Shown piece after piece: positions 42,453 to 54,143 of a stretch of DNA of 64,000 bases. Where the stretch lies: positions 744,001 through 808,000 of the forward strand of contig NAJO01000003.1 of the NCBI GenBank assembly GCA_002077065.1, read 5' to 3'. The position numbers and the translations under genes were made by a program. The stretch is from Cryoendolithus antarcticus (taxonomy: Eukaryota > Ascomycota > Dothideomycetes > Cladosporiales > Cladosporiaceae). The stretch's first letter is position 1; every line of letters starts with the position of its first letter. The notes under the pieces are model-generated. The model was not told the DNA's origin. It worked only from the letters and a program-made list of their open reading frames with translations, and did not search any database.

Positions 42453-45058
42453 ATGGACCACCTCTACAGTCAGCAGGATGGCCTGCTGGACTTTGACGCC
42501 GTTGCCTACCTCGACGAACCTCCCGACCATCGTTCGCTGACATACCCGCCTTACGCCTATCCTCCTTCTCAGCATCCTCAGGCACAGTGGCAAGGCATCA
42601 TGTACGACGAGGACATGTCTCAGCGGCAGCATGCTCAGCAGTACGCTCAGCAGCCACAGCGACCTCAGCGTCAGCAGCGGCAACCGTCTCGACAGTACCA
42701 GCAACAAGGGCCACAATCACAGCAACATGCACAGTCAAGTAGACCGGGAAGCTCGGGTGCACATGGCCTACCGACGCCAGCACAGGTTGCCACCAGCACA
42801 ATGTCGATGCCAATGCCAATGCCGATGTCCATGGACATGGGATATGCCAACATGATGTCCAATCCGTGGCAGTATCAGTTTCAGCAAGCCGCTGCCTCGC
42901 AAGCACGACACGCCCAGCAGTACCATTTCCAGGATCACTCGACGATGCCAATGGGAACATACAGCACAATGGGATATAATGGACAACTGCAGTCATCGCC
43001 AATCGACTTCATGCCAGTGTCAGCGGCCAGTACGTTCGCCGCCACCACGGGCATGGACACGAGTTCATTTTTGAGCATGGCTGGGCCCATGGAGTCGATG
43101 AATGCACTTGCGTACCCTCTCACCGACTACCAGCAAAATCTCGGCTCACAGTTTTCGCTCAGTTCACACAACGCACTCAACCAACAAGCTGCCGAGTCAG
43201 TACATTCCAGCGTGCCAGGGAGCTCACCGGCCGGTACCATCTTGGAAGTGCAGTCCTTATCCGACAACGAGTGGTCGTCGATCACATACAATCCAAACCG
43301 ACAGTCACTGGACTCGATCGGCACAGTTTCGAATCCCAGCCAGAACCTGCACATCCGCACACACTCAGACTCGTCGAGCTCAGATGGTCCCAACTCGGCA
43401 TACCTCTCTGGCAGCTTCGAGGAGATTCCCCCTTGGCCGCTGAGCTCGCCACATGAGGAGTTTCATACACAAGAACTGATCGACTCGCAATATCTGCAAC
43501 ACGGTCTTCCTCATCCATCGAGCTGCCATCATCACAACTCGCCTGCATCGTCACTCGTCGTCAGCCCGACAGCTACTGGCGGTCTCGTCACTTACAGATC
43601 GCACGAATCTTCTTCGTCAACCTCGCCGACATCCTCCGGTCCAACATCGCCACCACTCAGACGCCGTAAGTCGCCGTCAGAGAGCACAGCGAAGGTGACC
43701 AAGGTTGTAACCAAGAAGATCGGGCCCGTCCGAAAGGATGTGTCAGCAGAGAAGAAGATCGGCCGAAGACGTGGGCCACTCCGACCCGATCAACGGCAGC
43801 AAGCTCATGAGATCCGGAAGCTTCGTGCATGCCTACGTTGCAAGTTCCTCAAGAAGACTTGCGATAAGGGTGAGCCATGTGGTGGCTGCCGACCCAGTCA
43901 TGCCCGCTTATGGCAAGTGCCATGTACCCGTCTTGACATCAAGGACATCGGCTACTTCATGAAAGACTGGAACGCTGATTACGAGAGGCATGTTAGCCTT
44001 GGCTTCAGCGTCAACAACATCAAGGGCTTCAGCACCCTGGAGCGGACGCTGTACATCACGCACGGGTACGGCCACTACCTGCCGATCAACGCACGCGAGG
44101 TCTTCGTCAGAGAAGACAAATGCTTCGATCTTGACTGGGTGGAGACGAATACTCTGCTTGAGTACGAAGTGAAGACTGCCAAGCTCTCCGCCGGCATGGA
44201 AGGCGTCAGCTCGACGCTGCTGTCTGAGTATCTCGACCGACATCTCGATAACAGCTTTGAAGCGTTCGTCGACGAGTTCTTTGATGGTACTGTGTTCCTC
44301 ACGGAGATACTGAAGACTGCTCACCGCTACTACGTCAAGGAGAAGTCCCCCGCCATCCGCAAAGCTCTGAAGCTCGTCATTGCCTACAATCTCACTCAAC
44401 ACGTCACCCTTGTGGAGGGCCTGTCCGAAGAGGAGCAATTCGAGGGACTGATTGATGACCCAGAGAGCAAGTGGTCCGGCAAGACAGTCGCTCCGGTCAT
44501 GATCAACTTCCAGGTCAAGTGCGCATTAGCAGACATGTGGCGAGAACTTCAGAAAGACATTCTCGAAGAGCTGTCTTCGCTCTACAGCTCCGTCTATTCA
44601 GGCGAAAAGCTCAAGAATTGGCCGACGATCTTCATGCTTGCTGCCATACTCTTGGCGATCTGGGAGGAGATGCAGTTTGACTGTCATTACCGCGTGCCGG
44701 ATGAGCAGGCTGTGAACAAGTTCTGCGATGATATGGAGACCACGCCTGTAGGTGTCATCGTGGGCTTGTTCCAGGCCATCTCAACGAAACTGCCGGGTTT
44801 GCAGGAGTGGGATACGAGGAAGCACCACCACTTGCTTGGCTCGAACCCAGCGATCTGCGATGCGTTGACTGAGGTCAAGGGACATGTGAATAAATATGGT
44901 AAGTCCATGACATGCATCGTGTTACAACCAAGTGCGCTTGCTGACCAGATCTTACAGAATCATACCTCAAGGACCGCGCGAATGCCAAGTTTGACCGCGA
45001 TGACTTTGACAGTCTGAACGGCAAGTTTTTGAGCAAGCTCGTAATCCGCGCCAATTAG
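42453..45058 (+). CDS. Gln-rich Zn(II)2Cys6-like transcription factor (2 exons)
   Basis: Join 42453..44898 and 44958..45058 (59-bp intron, GTAAGT/TACAG), 848 aa. The N-terminal 430 residues are disordered. They hold a Gln/Arg/His-rich stretch (QRHAQQYAQQPQRPQRQQRQ), a Met/Pro run (SMPMPMPMSMDMGY) and Ser-rich parts. A basic segment (VTKVVTKKIGPVRKD) leads to the cluster near residues 460-492: C-x2-C-x6-C-x5-C-x2-C-x11-C, with RxCLRCKFLKKTCDKGEPC as core. The last spacing (11) exceeds the usual 6-9. A helical C-terminal region of about 320 residues follows, without the common fungal MHR domain motif that I can see. It is likely a nuclear regulator; target genes are unknown. Confidence 0.85.
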
Positions 45059-45917
45059 AAGTTGCCGGACACGACGGGCGATGCAAACGATACCGAGATG
45101 GTCACGACCACGACTGATGATGCGATTGAGCTCGTCACGACACTGCAGGATCATGGCGGAGCAACGCCTTAACGATTGCAATCTGAAGACGTGCCAGCAT
45201 CGGACTGGGCACGCAATGAAGTGACACCACGCTCCAATCTCTTCGCTTCGATCACCGCATCTGCATCGAATCATGACATTACACTCGACAACGATATATA
45301 TTACGACTCACGTTCACGATTGATCGAGATACGCCGCATACGCATGACGGCACATGTGTTGCTACTTTTTGGGGACTGATTTCCAGCGCGGCGACGAGGC
45401 GTTTGACGTTTGCTGCATTTCCTTTGCTTTGTTGCTGTATTAGACTGATGGGATGGGCATGAAAGCATGTGATGGAAACGATCTTGGAGCTGAAGCGAAT
45501 GGAAATGTCAAAACGAGGAGACGAAGATATGTAGCTCACCATCAGATCACGTAGTCACAATGACTGTGTAACTTGCTTCATTCTCACTTCCTGCACCATA
45601 TGCAGCCTCACCGCAGTTCTGATGCCAGCGAAGCATGCAGCGTGATGGCTTGCACGTGGGGGGCGAATGAGTGGACCTCACTTTCCAAGTGAAGGAGCCC
45701 CGCGTTGAACCTTCGCACATGCACCTTCTCTCAATTCCTGTGATGCAGGTACAAAAGATTTTCTAGACTACTTGACTTATTTTCTTCCACTCAACCACTT
45801 CCAACACGCTATACACACCTACATACACCAACTCGAACCATCCACAGTCATCTCCACGACACCCACAAACACTACCCCACCAAACTCCAACCTTCCCCAC
45901 CAAAACCAACCATCAAA
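45059..45917. other. Intergenic gap upstream of the HAD gene
   Basis: A 0.86-kb gap. The last 120 bases are C/A-rich (CACCAACTCGAACCATCCAC and similar), a typical strong-promoter leader. No gene is seen. Confidence 0.55.
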
Positions 45918-46718
45918 ATGGGCAAGGTCAGCAAAGCTACCACTCTTTCCCTCCCCAATCTCCCCACTAACCCAATGCCGTAGGTCAAGTACATCCTCCT
46001 CGACTGCGACAACACGCTCTGCAAATCCGAGCGCCTCGCCTTCGCCGCCTGCGCCGAGCTCTCCAACGAAGTCCTCGCCAAGCACGACGTCAAAGAGCGC
46101 TACGATGTCGACACCCTGCTCGAAGACTTCGTGGGCCACAACTTCCGCAACATGCTTGTGGGCCTGCAGAAGAAGCACAACTTCAAGATGACGGATGCCG
46201 AGGTGGATGACTACGTGGACCGTGAGTTGGGGAAGGTGATTGAGAAGTTGAGCGAGAGCTGCACGGAGTGTACGGGCGTTACGGAGCAGTTGGAGTGGGC
46301 TAAGGCTCAGGGCTACCCGATGGCGGTTGTGTCCACCTCCGCCAAGCCGCGTGTCATTGCGAGCTTGGTCAAGACGAATCTCATGCGCTTCTTCACGGAT
46401 GAGCATGTCTACTCTGCCGCTACCTCGCTAACGCCTCCATCCTCCAAGCCGGACCCGAAGATCTACTTCCACGCCTGCGAGCAGCTTGGCGTCAAGCCCG
46501 AGGAGACTCTCACCGTCGAGGACTCCAAGTCTGGAGCTACGGCTGGCATGCGCGCTGGCATCCCGCTGATTGGGTATGTGGGTGTGTACGGCGAGGAGGA
46601 TGGCAAGGAGAAGATGGATGAGATGGCTGAGAAGCTGACGAAGGAGACGAAGGCGAATGTCATTATGTATGACTGGAAGGAGTTCCCGGAGTGTGTCAAG
46701 AAGATTGAGGCGGCGTAG
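45918..46718 (+). CDS. HAD-superfamily hydrolase (9-nt first exon)
   Basis: Join 45918..45926 and 45984..46718, 247 aa. The first coding exon is only ATG GGC AAG, followed by a 57-bp intron (GTCAGC donor, CTAAC branch, CGTAG acceptor). Exon 2 begins VKYILLDCDNTLCKSE with the HAD nucleophile motif DxDNT. Motif II is the Ser/Thr of VVSTSAKPR, motif III the Lys of SSKPDPKIY, and motif IV the acidic VEDSKSGATAG. The cap is helical and inserted after motif I (subclass I). This is the beta-phosphoglucomutase/phosphoglycolate-phosphatase-like group, whose substrates are small phosphates. The exact substrate is not inferable. Confidence 0.92.
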
Positions 46719-47076
46719 ATGGGAAGCCACTGGTCATGTCTGGCGACGTGAATGAGTCACCGACGTGTGCTGATGGATGATGGATGATGGATGATGGATG
46801 ATGATGGCGGACATGCATAAGTAGCAAAGACTGCCGACGTTGCACACCTCGAGACATTGTCCTGTCAAAGGCAACTACAGCCGAACTTCATTTCTAGCTT
46901 CTCTTGCCTCGATCCCGCGCGCAACGTGCAGTATGCTGCATGGTTCCAACCAGTGCAAGCAGATGGAGATTGGGTTTTAAACGTACACGCAGAACGTGAC
47001 GAGCGTGTCCAAATCACTGCGTAAGCCCATGGCCAGCCCTTCCCAGTCGGTACCAGGGTCCTGGTTGTAGTGGACG
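46719..47076. other. Convergent intergenic gap
   Basis: A 358-bp gap containing the short tandem repeat annotated next; otherwise featureless. Confidence 0.5.
46771..46807. repeat. TGATGGA 7-bp microsatellite
   Basis: About four to five copies of a GATGGAT-type 7-mer followed by GATGATGG, lying in the gap between convergent genes. Confidence 0.9.
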
Positions 47077-50000
47077 TCACGCACTGCTCGGCATCCGGGT
47101 TGCACTAGGTCTCCACTTCTTGCTTCTGGTAGCTATCTTCCGATTCCAGAACGCGACATCACCCATTTCAGTAGTCCACGCCATCGTACATCCATCTGGC
47201 GAAAACGCTGCAGTGACACAACCCCGTCGTCCGACATAGAGCTTTGACGTTCTCGTCAAAGTGGCCACGTCCCACAATCTCACCGTCTTGTCAGCGGAGG
47301 CAGTCGCCAATGTTTCACCATCCGGCGAGAATGCAACGCCCTGGACGTGACCATGATGTTTCATCGGTTCCATGACCTTCACCTCTTCCCAAATACTCGT
47401 ACTCCACAGCTTGCTTGTGTTGTCGCGTGACCCTGACGCCAGAAATTTGCCGTCTGGTGAGAATGCTACAGAGTAAACGTGACCAGCGTGGCCGTTGAGT
47501 TCCTTCACCAGATCACCCGAATTCGCGTCCCAAAGCCGGATTGTTCCATCCTCCGATCCTGACGCCATGAGCGGACCATCGGGGAGGAATGCTATTGTAT
47601 AGACCGTGCCTTTGTGGCCCTCTAAGGTGCGCAGGAGCTCTCCCGTAGCCACTTCCCACAGGCGAACACGTTTGTCATGATAGCCGGACGCCAAGCTTTG
47701 CCCGGTCGGTGAGAACGCGACTGCCCACACCGCAAACGGCTCCCTCAAAAATTGCTTCTGTTTCCGGCTTTCGCCCAATCGTCGAACTTCTTTGTGTGTT
47801 GTAGTATCCCACAACCAAATTCTGTTCTCATGATCTCCCAAGGCCAGCAAGGAGCCGTTCGGCGAAAAGTCAACGCTAGCAAGTTTTGCGGGACATTGGT
47901 ATGTATGTACGGCCTTGCCTGTGCGGTCCCAAAGCTTGCATGACTTGTCTTCGGACGCAGAGGCTAGATATGTACTGTCGGGCGAAAAAGCTAAAGAACC
48001 TACTCGGCGCATGTGAGCGTCGATGGTCGTAACATTCTCCCAGCCCAATTTAAGGTACGGCGTTGGGTAGTATAAGTCTCCCGATACATCGGCGGGGGTA
48101 CCATCAGCTTCATGGCCATCTCTCTGATTTGGATATCTGACACGAAGTTCTGACTGCGAAGGGTCCGTCGCATTGGAACCTAAGGTCGCCCCGTGTCCCA
48201 GATTGTGAGGCCGGCGATATTCCAACCATATCGCAGTGGAAGTAGCCTGGTCTGACGTCGTAGCCAGCAACTGGCGTTCATCCTGTGCAACGCTCATGTT
48301 TCTAGTGGTCTCGCGGTGAAGTCTTGTCAGAGTCGTTCTAGGCGAACGTGAATGTTCAACGCTACTAACAGCGGTAGTGGAGCTGGGCAGTATTCCAGTC
48401 ACGCGCGCTGAGAGTGCCACGTGTGGCAAATCTTCTGGTGTAGCGGTCGGGATAGGGAGTGCCATACCCCCTACATGAATGTTTCGCGCCGTTCGGGCTG
48501 GTGAAGAAGCTATGTCCGTTGAATCCACGACGGGATCGTTGCGAGATACCTGCATATACACCTTGCTTGTTATAGCTTTCATCACGGCATCTGCCGCCAA
48601 GTCCTGGTCGACTCTACTAAGTGCAGAGATCCACTGTGGTACCAAAGGGGCGTCCTCTATCATCATCTCGACCAAGCGCGCTCTGCGTGGGTTCTCCAGC
48701 AGCTCATAAATTCTTACCAAAAGTGCCAGCGCCTCAAGATATGCATCGCTTTGTGTGCCAAGCAAGCGTCGCATCCCCTCACTTGCACTCTGGCACGAAG
48801 ATGCAGCAAGCTCCAGATCGCCAACGCGGATGTAGAGCCGAGCTAGAAGGCATTTCGCGTTGCAGATTATGACCCTCTGCTTGTCATTCCTAGGCATGCG
48901 CTGTGTGAGGCTCGTAAGCGCTTGCTTGGCGATGGCAAGGTCCTCTCCTGAGTGGAATGCGGAAATAGCCAGCATATATTGGAGCTCGATCACATCGTAG
49001 GCTGCGCGCGATCGATCTGGGAGCTGTGAAAAGAGGGAAAGCGATTCTTTGAGATGGTCATAGGCAGCTGACCATTGCCTTTCTTGCACAGCTTGTCGAC
49101 CTTCCTGTAGTCCGAGCCGAAGCATGGCATGCTCAAGATAGTGGTCATCATCCTCGAGTATCTGCCGGGTTTCAAGGCTGATCGACGGGTTGCCTCTCGC
49201 AGGCGTATTTCCGGGTTCGAAAAGGGCAACATGGCTGCGAGAGAAAACGGAGCCGGCAGGCGAATTTTCTTCTGACGAATTCACGATTTCTGGATCATGG
49301 AGAGCGCTGATGTTTTGAAGCCATGCAGTCGTCCATTGCGTTCTTTCCGGCCTGTGAAAGCCTCCACTCACAGATCCTTCGGCTACACTCGCATTCCACA
49401 GCGATGCACCGCTGCGGATAACCTCATCGGCGCAGGCGATCAAAGATGCGGCACCGTGTATGTGCGCCAGGCCTGCTACATTGGATGCCGGGACTTTTTG
49501 TTGGTTCATGTCTTGAATCATTGTACTCAACGCACTGAGCTTGGTGAGTAGTTGGTTGCTCGCCTGCCCAGGAGCCAAGTGCGCAATCTTTCTGCCCAAC
49601 ATCCATGTCAGCATCTTACCCTGTGTCTTATCGGCAGCTCTCCCGTCGAGATCCAAGCAGCGTTGTCACAATACAATTGGCTCCGTGTACCAGGCGACTG
49701 ATTCTTCACAGAGACATGTTGACGACTTGATCATATCGACCGGGTCACAGCTGCGATCGCTACAAAGAATAAGACTTACATGTTGATGAGTAGCAAGATC
49801 ACCTGTATCGAGGACATATGCAATCCAACGCGCTGGCGAATGCCAGATATGTCCTCTTTGCTCCAGTCCACTTTGATCTGGCGAATGACCTGGGCGATTA
49901 TGTTGCCATGCGCGACCCCAATGGTCTCAACAACTTTCTGCAGCTCTTTGAGCGTGTTCCAGCAGTGCTGCACCTGGTCGCAGATGCATTTCCACAGCTG

Positions 50001-50255
50001 ACCATTGCTGTCGTACACACTAGTCGACGCGCTACTCGCGCCTGACGTGACCGCGATGATCTTCTTTACTTCGATGTGGACGATGGTCCATGTGTCTCCC
50101 AGTGTAACCACTTCCAAGCCAAGCTGGTCGACAGTCTTGTCTACGTGCTTCGTATCCTTGTACAGCTTGCAGAGGAATATGCCTAGCTTCGCAGCCTCCT
50201 CCGTGAGCTGCAGTATGGCTGCAGCGCTCCCGATAGCCGTCAACGGGTCAGCCAT
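47077..50255 (-). CDS. PigL_N - TPR-like - WD40 protein, NLR-like without NTPase (paralogue B)
   Basis: Complement of join(47077..49591, 49780..50255), 996 aa. The 188-bp intron (GTAAGT/GGCAG) falls after LLLINI and is confirmed by the intronless paralogue, where VINIRVAHLAP runs straight through and here INI-KIAHLAP does. The N-terminus [16 protein letters not shown] is PigL_N (about 1-190). A TPR-like block (about 304-476) contains [20 protein letters not shown]. Seven WD40 repeats lie at about 685-985. There is no P-loop. Linkers between these blocks differ strongly in sequence and length from those of paralogue A. Function is inferred, as for A. Confidence 0.87.
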
Positions 50256-51059
50256 GTTCCTTGGGTGGACTACATCACTCTCCAATCGTGAGCTCAGGTC
50301 AACGTGCGGCTAGCCGATGAGGTCGTCCGAAGCCTGGGCCAAGTCGCGGACAGAAGAGATTTAAAATGGTGATATTGCCTCCAGGTCGCTTGGGCCGGGG
50401 CTTCTCATGAGGCAGGACTTCTGCGCACAACTTTGAAGGACATGAGGGCTGCTGCGATCAAGCTGGGAGGCTGCTCACAACCAGCTGCAGCTGCAAGGAT
50501 GCCTCACGAACGCCACCATGCACGCCTCGATCCGGAACTTACAGTTAGATGTACCAGCTGTCTGTGACCCTGCTCGTCGATCGAAGAGATCCTCGCCAAC
50601 ACGATCTTTCATCCGATCAATCCAATGACTGTTAGACAGACATGTTCGGCACACGTATCGGAGCTGTTGTCGAAGCCATGGGGCAGTCTTAAGATCGGTT
50701 CCGCGTGTACCTTGAAGTAGCACCGTTGATGTCGCTGCATATCAGACTCGTCGTCGTCCTCAGAAAAGTTTGGATGATGAGAAGATCTACTGCATTGGGT
50801 TCGGGTTATATCCGGATAGACGTGTTGGTATTCACAGAAATAGATTCGCAATGTATATGTTGAAGATGTCGAAGACTTCGTAGTTCAGTGACCGTGTGCT
50901 GACGTAAGGCATACCAGAAGCAACCTTGCGCCTCCCAAGCTTTGATGCATGTCGACACTGACGACAGGCGCTTGACGTCGACCAGGCCTGCGTGCACACT
51001 TCAACCCTTGTGATACACCCAAATCAATCTCACTTCATCAGTGAAGTGCCATCGCCAGC
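50256..51059. other. Divergent intergenic region, PigL_N-WD40 paralogue B / V-ATPase
   Basis: A 0.8-kb gap between divergent starts. No gene is recognised. Confidence 0.5.
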
Positions 51060-53759
51060 ATGGCGGCCGAGCAGGACTCGTTGTTCCGCTCTGCGGACAT
51101 GACCCTGACCCAGCTGTATGTGGCCAACGAGATTGGCAGGGAGGTCGTGTCCGCACTGGGGGAGCTGGGCAACATGCAGTTCAGAGATGTATGAATATCA
51201 GAGAGGGCCACCGTGGTATAGACAGGACACTGACATCGCCACCCAGCTCAACCCAGACACCTCTGCCTTCCAACGGACCTTCACCCAGGAGATCCGCCGT
51301 CTCGACAATGTTGAGCGCCAACTCACCTACTTCCGCCAGCAGATCGAGAAGAACGGTATCGGCATGCGTCCCATCTACGAGTTCTCCGATAACATGGCCG
51401 CTCCATCGGCCTCCGAGATCGACGAGCTGGCCGAGCGAAGCCAAAGCCTCGAGCAGCGCATACAGAGTCTGAATGATAGCTACGAGACGCTCAAGAAACG
51501 TGAAACCGAGCTAACTGAGTGGCGCTGGGTGCTGCGTGAGGCCGGCGGCTTCTTCGACCGCGCGAGAGGCCAGACGGAAGAGCTGAGACAGAGCATCGAC
51601 TCTTCCGATGACGCGCCACTTCTGAGAGACGTGGAACAAGCGAACGGATCTGCAGACGCAGCACAGCAGAGCTTCAGCGTGATGAACATTGGCTTCGTGG
51701 CCGGTGTGATTCCACGCGAGAGGATGGGTGCTTTCGAACGCATCTTGTGGCGAACACTGCGTGGCAATTTGTATATGAACCAGAGCGAGATCTCGGACCC
51801 GATCATGGACCCAGAGAAGAACGAGGAGGTGCACAAGAATGTCTTCGTCATCTTCGCCCACGGCAAGGAGATCATTGCGAAAATCCGCAAGATTTCGGAG
51901 TCGCTTGGGGCCAGCATCTATAACGTGGATGAGAACAGCGAGCTTCGTCGCGATCAGATCCACGAGGTCAACTCGCGTCTGCAGGACTTGAAAAACGTGC
52001 TTGGAAATACCAAGCGGACACTTGATGCTGAGTTGACCCAGATTGGGCGATCCCTGGCTGCATGGATGATCGTGGTCAAGAAGGAGAAGGGTGTTTACCA
52101 GACACTCAATCGCTTCAGCTATGATCCAGCAAGGAAGACACTCGTCGCTGAAGCTTGGGCTCCTACCAATTCACTCGGCTTGATCAAGTCTACACTTCAG
52201 GACGTCAACGACAGAGCTGGTCTCAGCGTGCCGACAATCGTCAACCAGATCAAGACCTCAAAGACACCGCCAACATACAATCGCACCAACAAGTTCACCC
52301 TCGGCTTCCAGACTATCATCGACGCGTACGGCACAGCCAAGTACACCGAAGTCAACCCCGGCCTACCCACCATCGTGACCTTTCCTTTCCTCTTCGCTGT
52401 CATGTTCGGTGACTTCGGTCACGGAGCCATCATGGCGCTAGCCGCCACTGCTATGATCTACTGGGAGAAGCCACTACAGCGGGGCAAGCAAGACGAGCTC
52501 TTCGGCATGGCTTTCTACGGTCGCTACATCATGCTGATGATGGGCATCTTCTCCATGTACACCGGTACCATCTACTGCGATGTCTTCTCCAAGGAGATGT
52601 CCCTTTTCCCATCAATGTGGGAGTGGGAGTTTCCCGAAGGCTACAACAGCAGCAACCCTACGTCACTCACTGCGAAGCGTATCGAAGGCTATACCTACCC
52701 CTTCGGCATGGACTGGAGATGGCACGACACCGAGAACGATCTCCTGTTCTCCAACTCGTACAAGATGAAGCTCTCTATCATCATGGGTTGGGCACACATG
52801 ACCTACAGCTTGTGCTATTCGTATGTCAACGCTCGGCACTTCAAGTCGCCCATCGACATCTTCGGTAACTTCCTCCCCGGCATGATCTTCTTCCAGTCGA
52901 TCTTCGGATACCTGGTCTTCACGATCATCTACAAGTGGAGCGTGGACTGGTATGCAGTTGGCGAGCAGCCGCCTGGGCTGCTCAATATGCTCATCTACAT
53001 GTTCTTGTCGCCAGGTACTGTGCAAGAGCAACTCTACGCTGGTCAAGGTACTGTGCAGGTCATACTTGTGCTCATTGCTGTGGTGCAGGTGCCGATCTTG
53101 CTGTTTCTGAAACCATTCTACCTCCGCTGGGAGCACAACAGAGCACGCGCGCAAGGTTACCAGGGCATTGGTGAGACTACGCGCGTGTCGGCACTTGATG
53201 AAGACGAGGATGAAGACCAGCCGCATGCCAATGGCAGGCCCTCGTTCGCAGACTCGGACATGGACGGTGGTGCGGTCATCACACAAGACATCGATAACGA
53301 GCACGAGGAGTTTGAGTTCAGCGAAGTCATGATCCACCAGGTTATCCACACAATCGGTACGCATTCCCCTTCTCTCTTTCACCCACCACGCAACATACAC
53401 TAACAACCTTCTCAGAATTCTGCCTCAACTGCGTCTCCCACACCGCCTCCTACCTCCGCCTCTGGGCCCTCTCGCTCGCCCACCAACAGCTCAGCAAGGT
53501 CCTCTGGTCCATGACGCTCGCCAACGCCTTCGGCATGACCGGCTGGATCGCCATCCCCGCCACCGTCGTCTTCTTCTTCATGTGGTTCTTCCTCACCTGC
53601 GCTGTGCTGGTTGTCATGGAGGGCACGAGCGCTATGTTGCATAGTTTGAGGTTGCACTGGGTGGAGGCTATGAGTAAGCATTTCATTGGGGATGGGATTG
53701 CGTTTGAGCCGTTTAGCTTTCAGGCGATGTTGGAGGATGAGATGCAAGAGTTGAAGTAG
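51060..53759 (+). CDS. VPH1: V-type ATPase subunit a (3 exons)
   Basis: Join 51060..51188, 51247..53356 and 53416..53759, 860 aa; introns are 58 and 59 bp. The family N-terminus [20 protein letters not shown] starts a cytosolic domain of about 400 residues with coiled-coil segments. Eight membrane segments begin near [16 protein letters not shown]. The essential proton-path Arg is in [14 protein letters not shown], encoded in exon 3. It forms the stator half-channel that, with the c-ring, moves protons into vacuole or Golgi. One gene of this length is typical of filamentous fungi (yeast has two isoforms, VPH1 and STV1). Confidence 0.96.
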
Positions 53760-54143
53760 GCAGAGAGTTGTGCAGGGTCTGTAGAATTGTATAGTGTTTT
53801 CTTGACTCCTTCGCCTACCCTGGTCGTGGCGTCGATGAGGGCGTTGCGGTGATGTGGTCTGCTGTAACAGTCATAATGTACATCGCCTTGGCAGTGTGTA
53901 CCTCGACACGACTTGACCACAACTTTCAAAGGTCACAGCTCCGACACGTTGACTCGGTTGACTCACAGCGCCATTAGAGACGCACGTACGAGCCGCAGTC
54001 TGGCGAGGATTGGAGCCGTCCAGTGTGGGAGTATGCGATGTCGTAGCCACTGGTAGGACTCATATCTCTTTCCTCCGTCCATCTTGTCATTTTCCTCCCT
54101 CCATACCATCATACAACTAGAACAGCAAAGCATACTCTCGAAC
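53760..54143. other. Gap between tandem plus-strand genes
   Basis: A 384-bp gap holding the F-box/WD gene's presumed promoter. The CT-rich stretch TTTCCTCCGTCCATCTTGTC lies about 75 bp before the ATG. Confidence 0.5.

Noticed and set aside
52663..53406. 247-codon antisense frame over V-ATPase subunit a
   Set aside because: Shadow of a strongly conserved coding exon.
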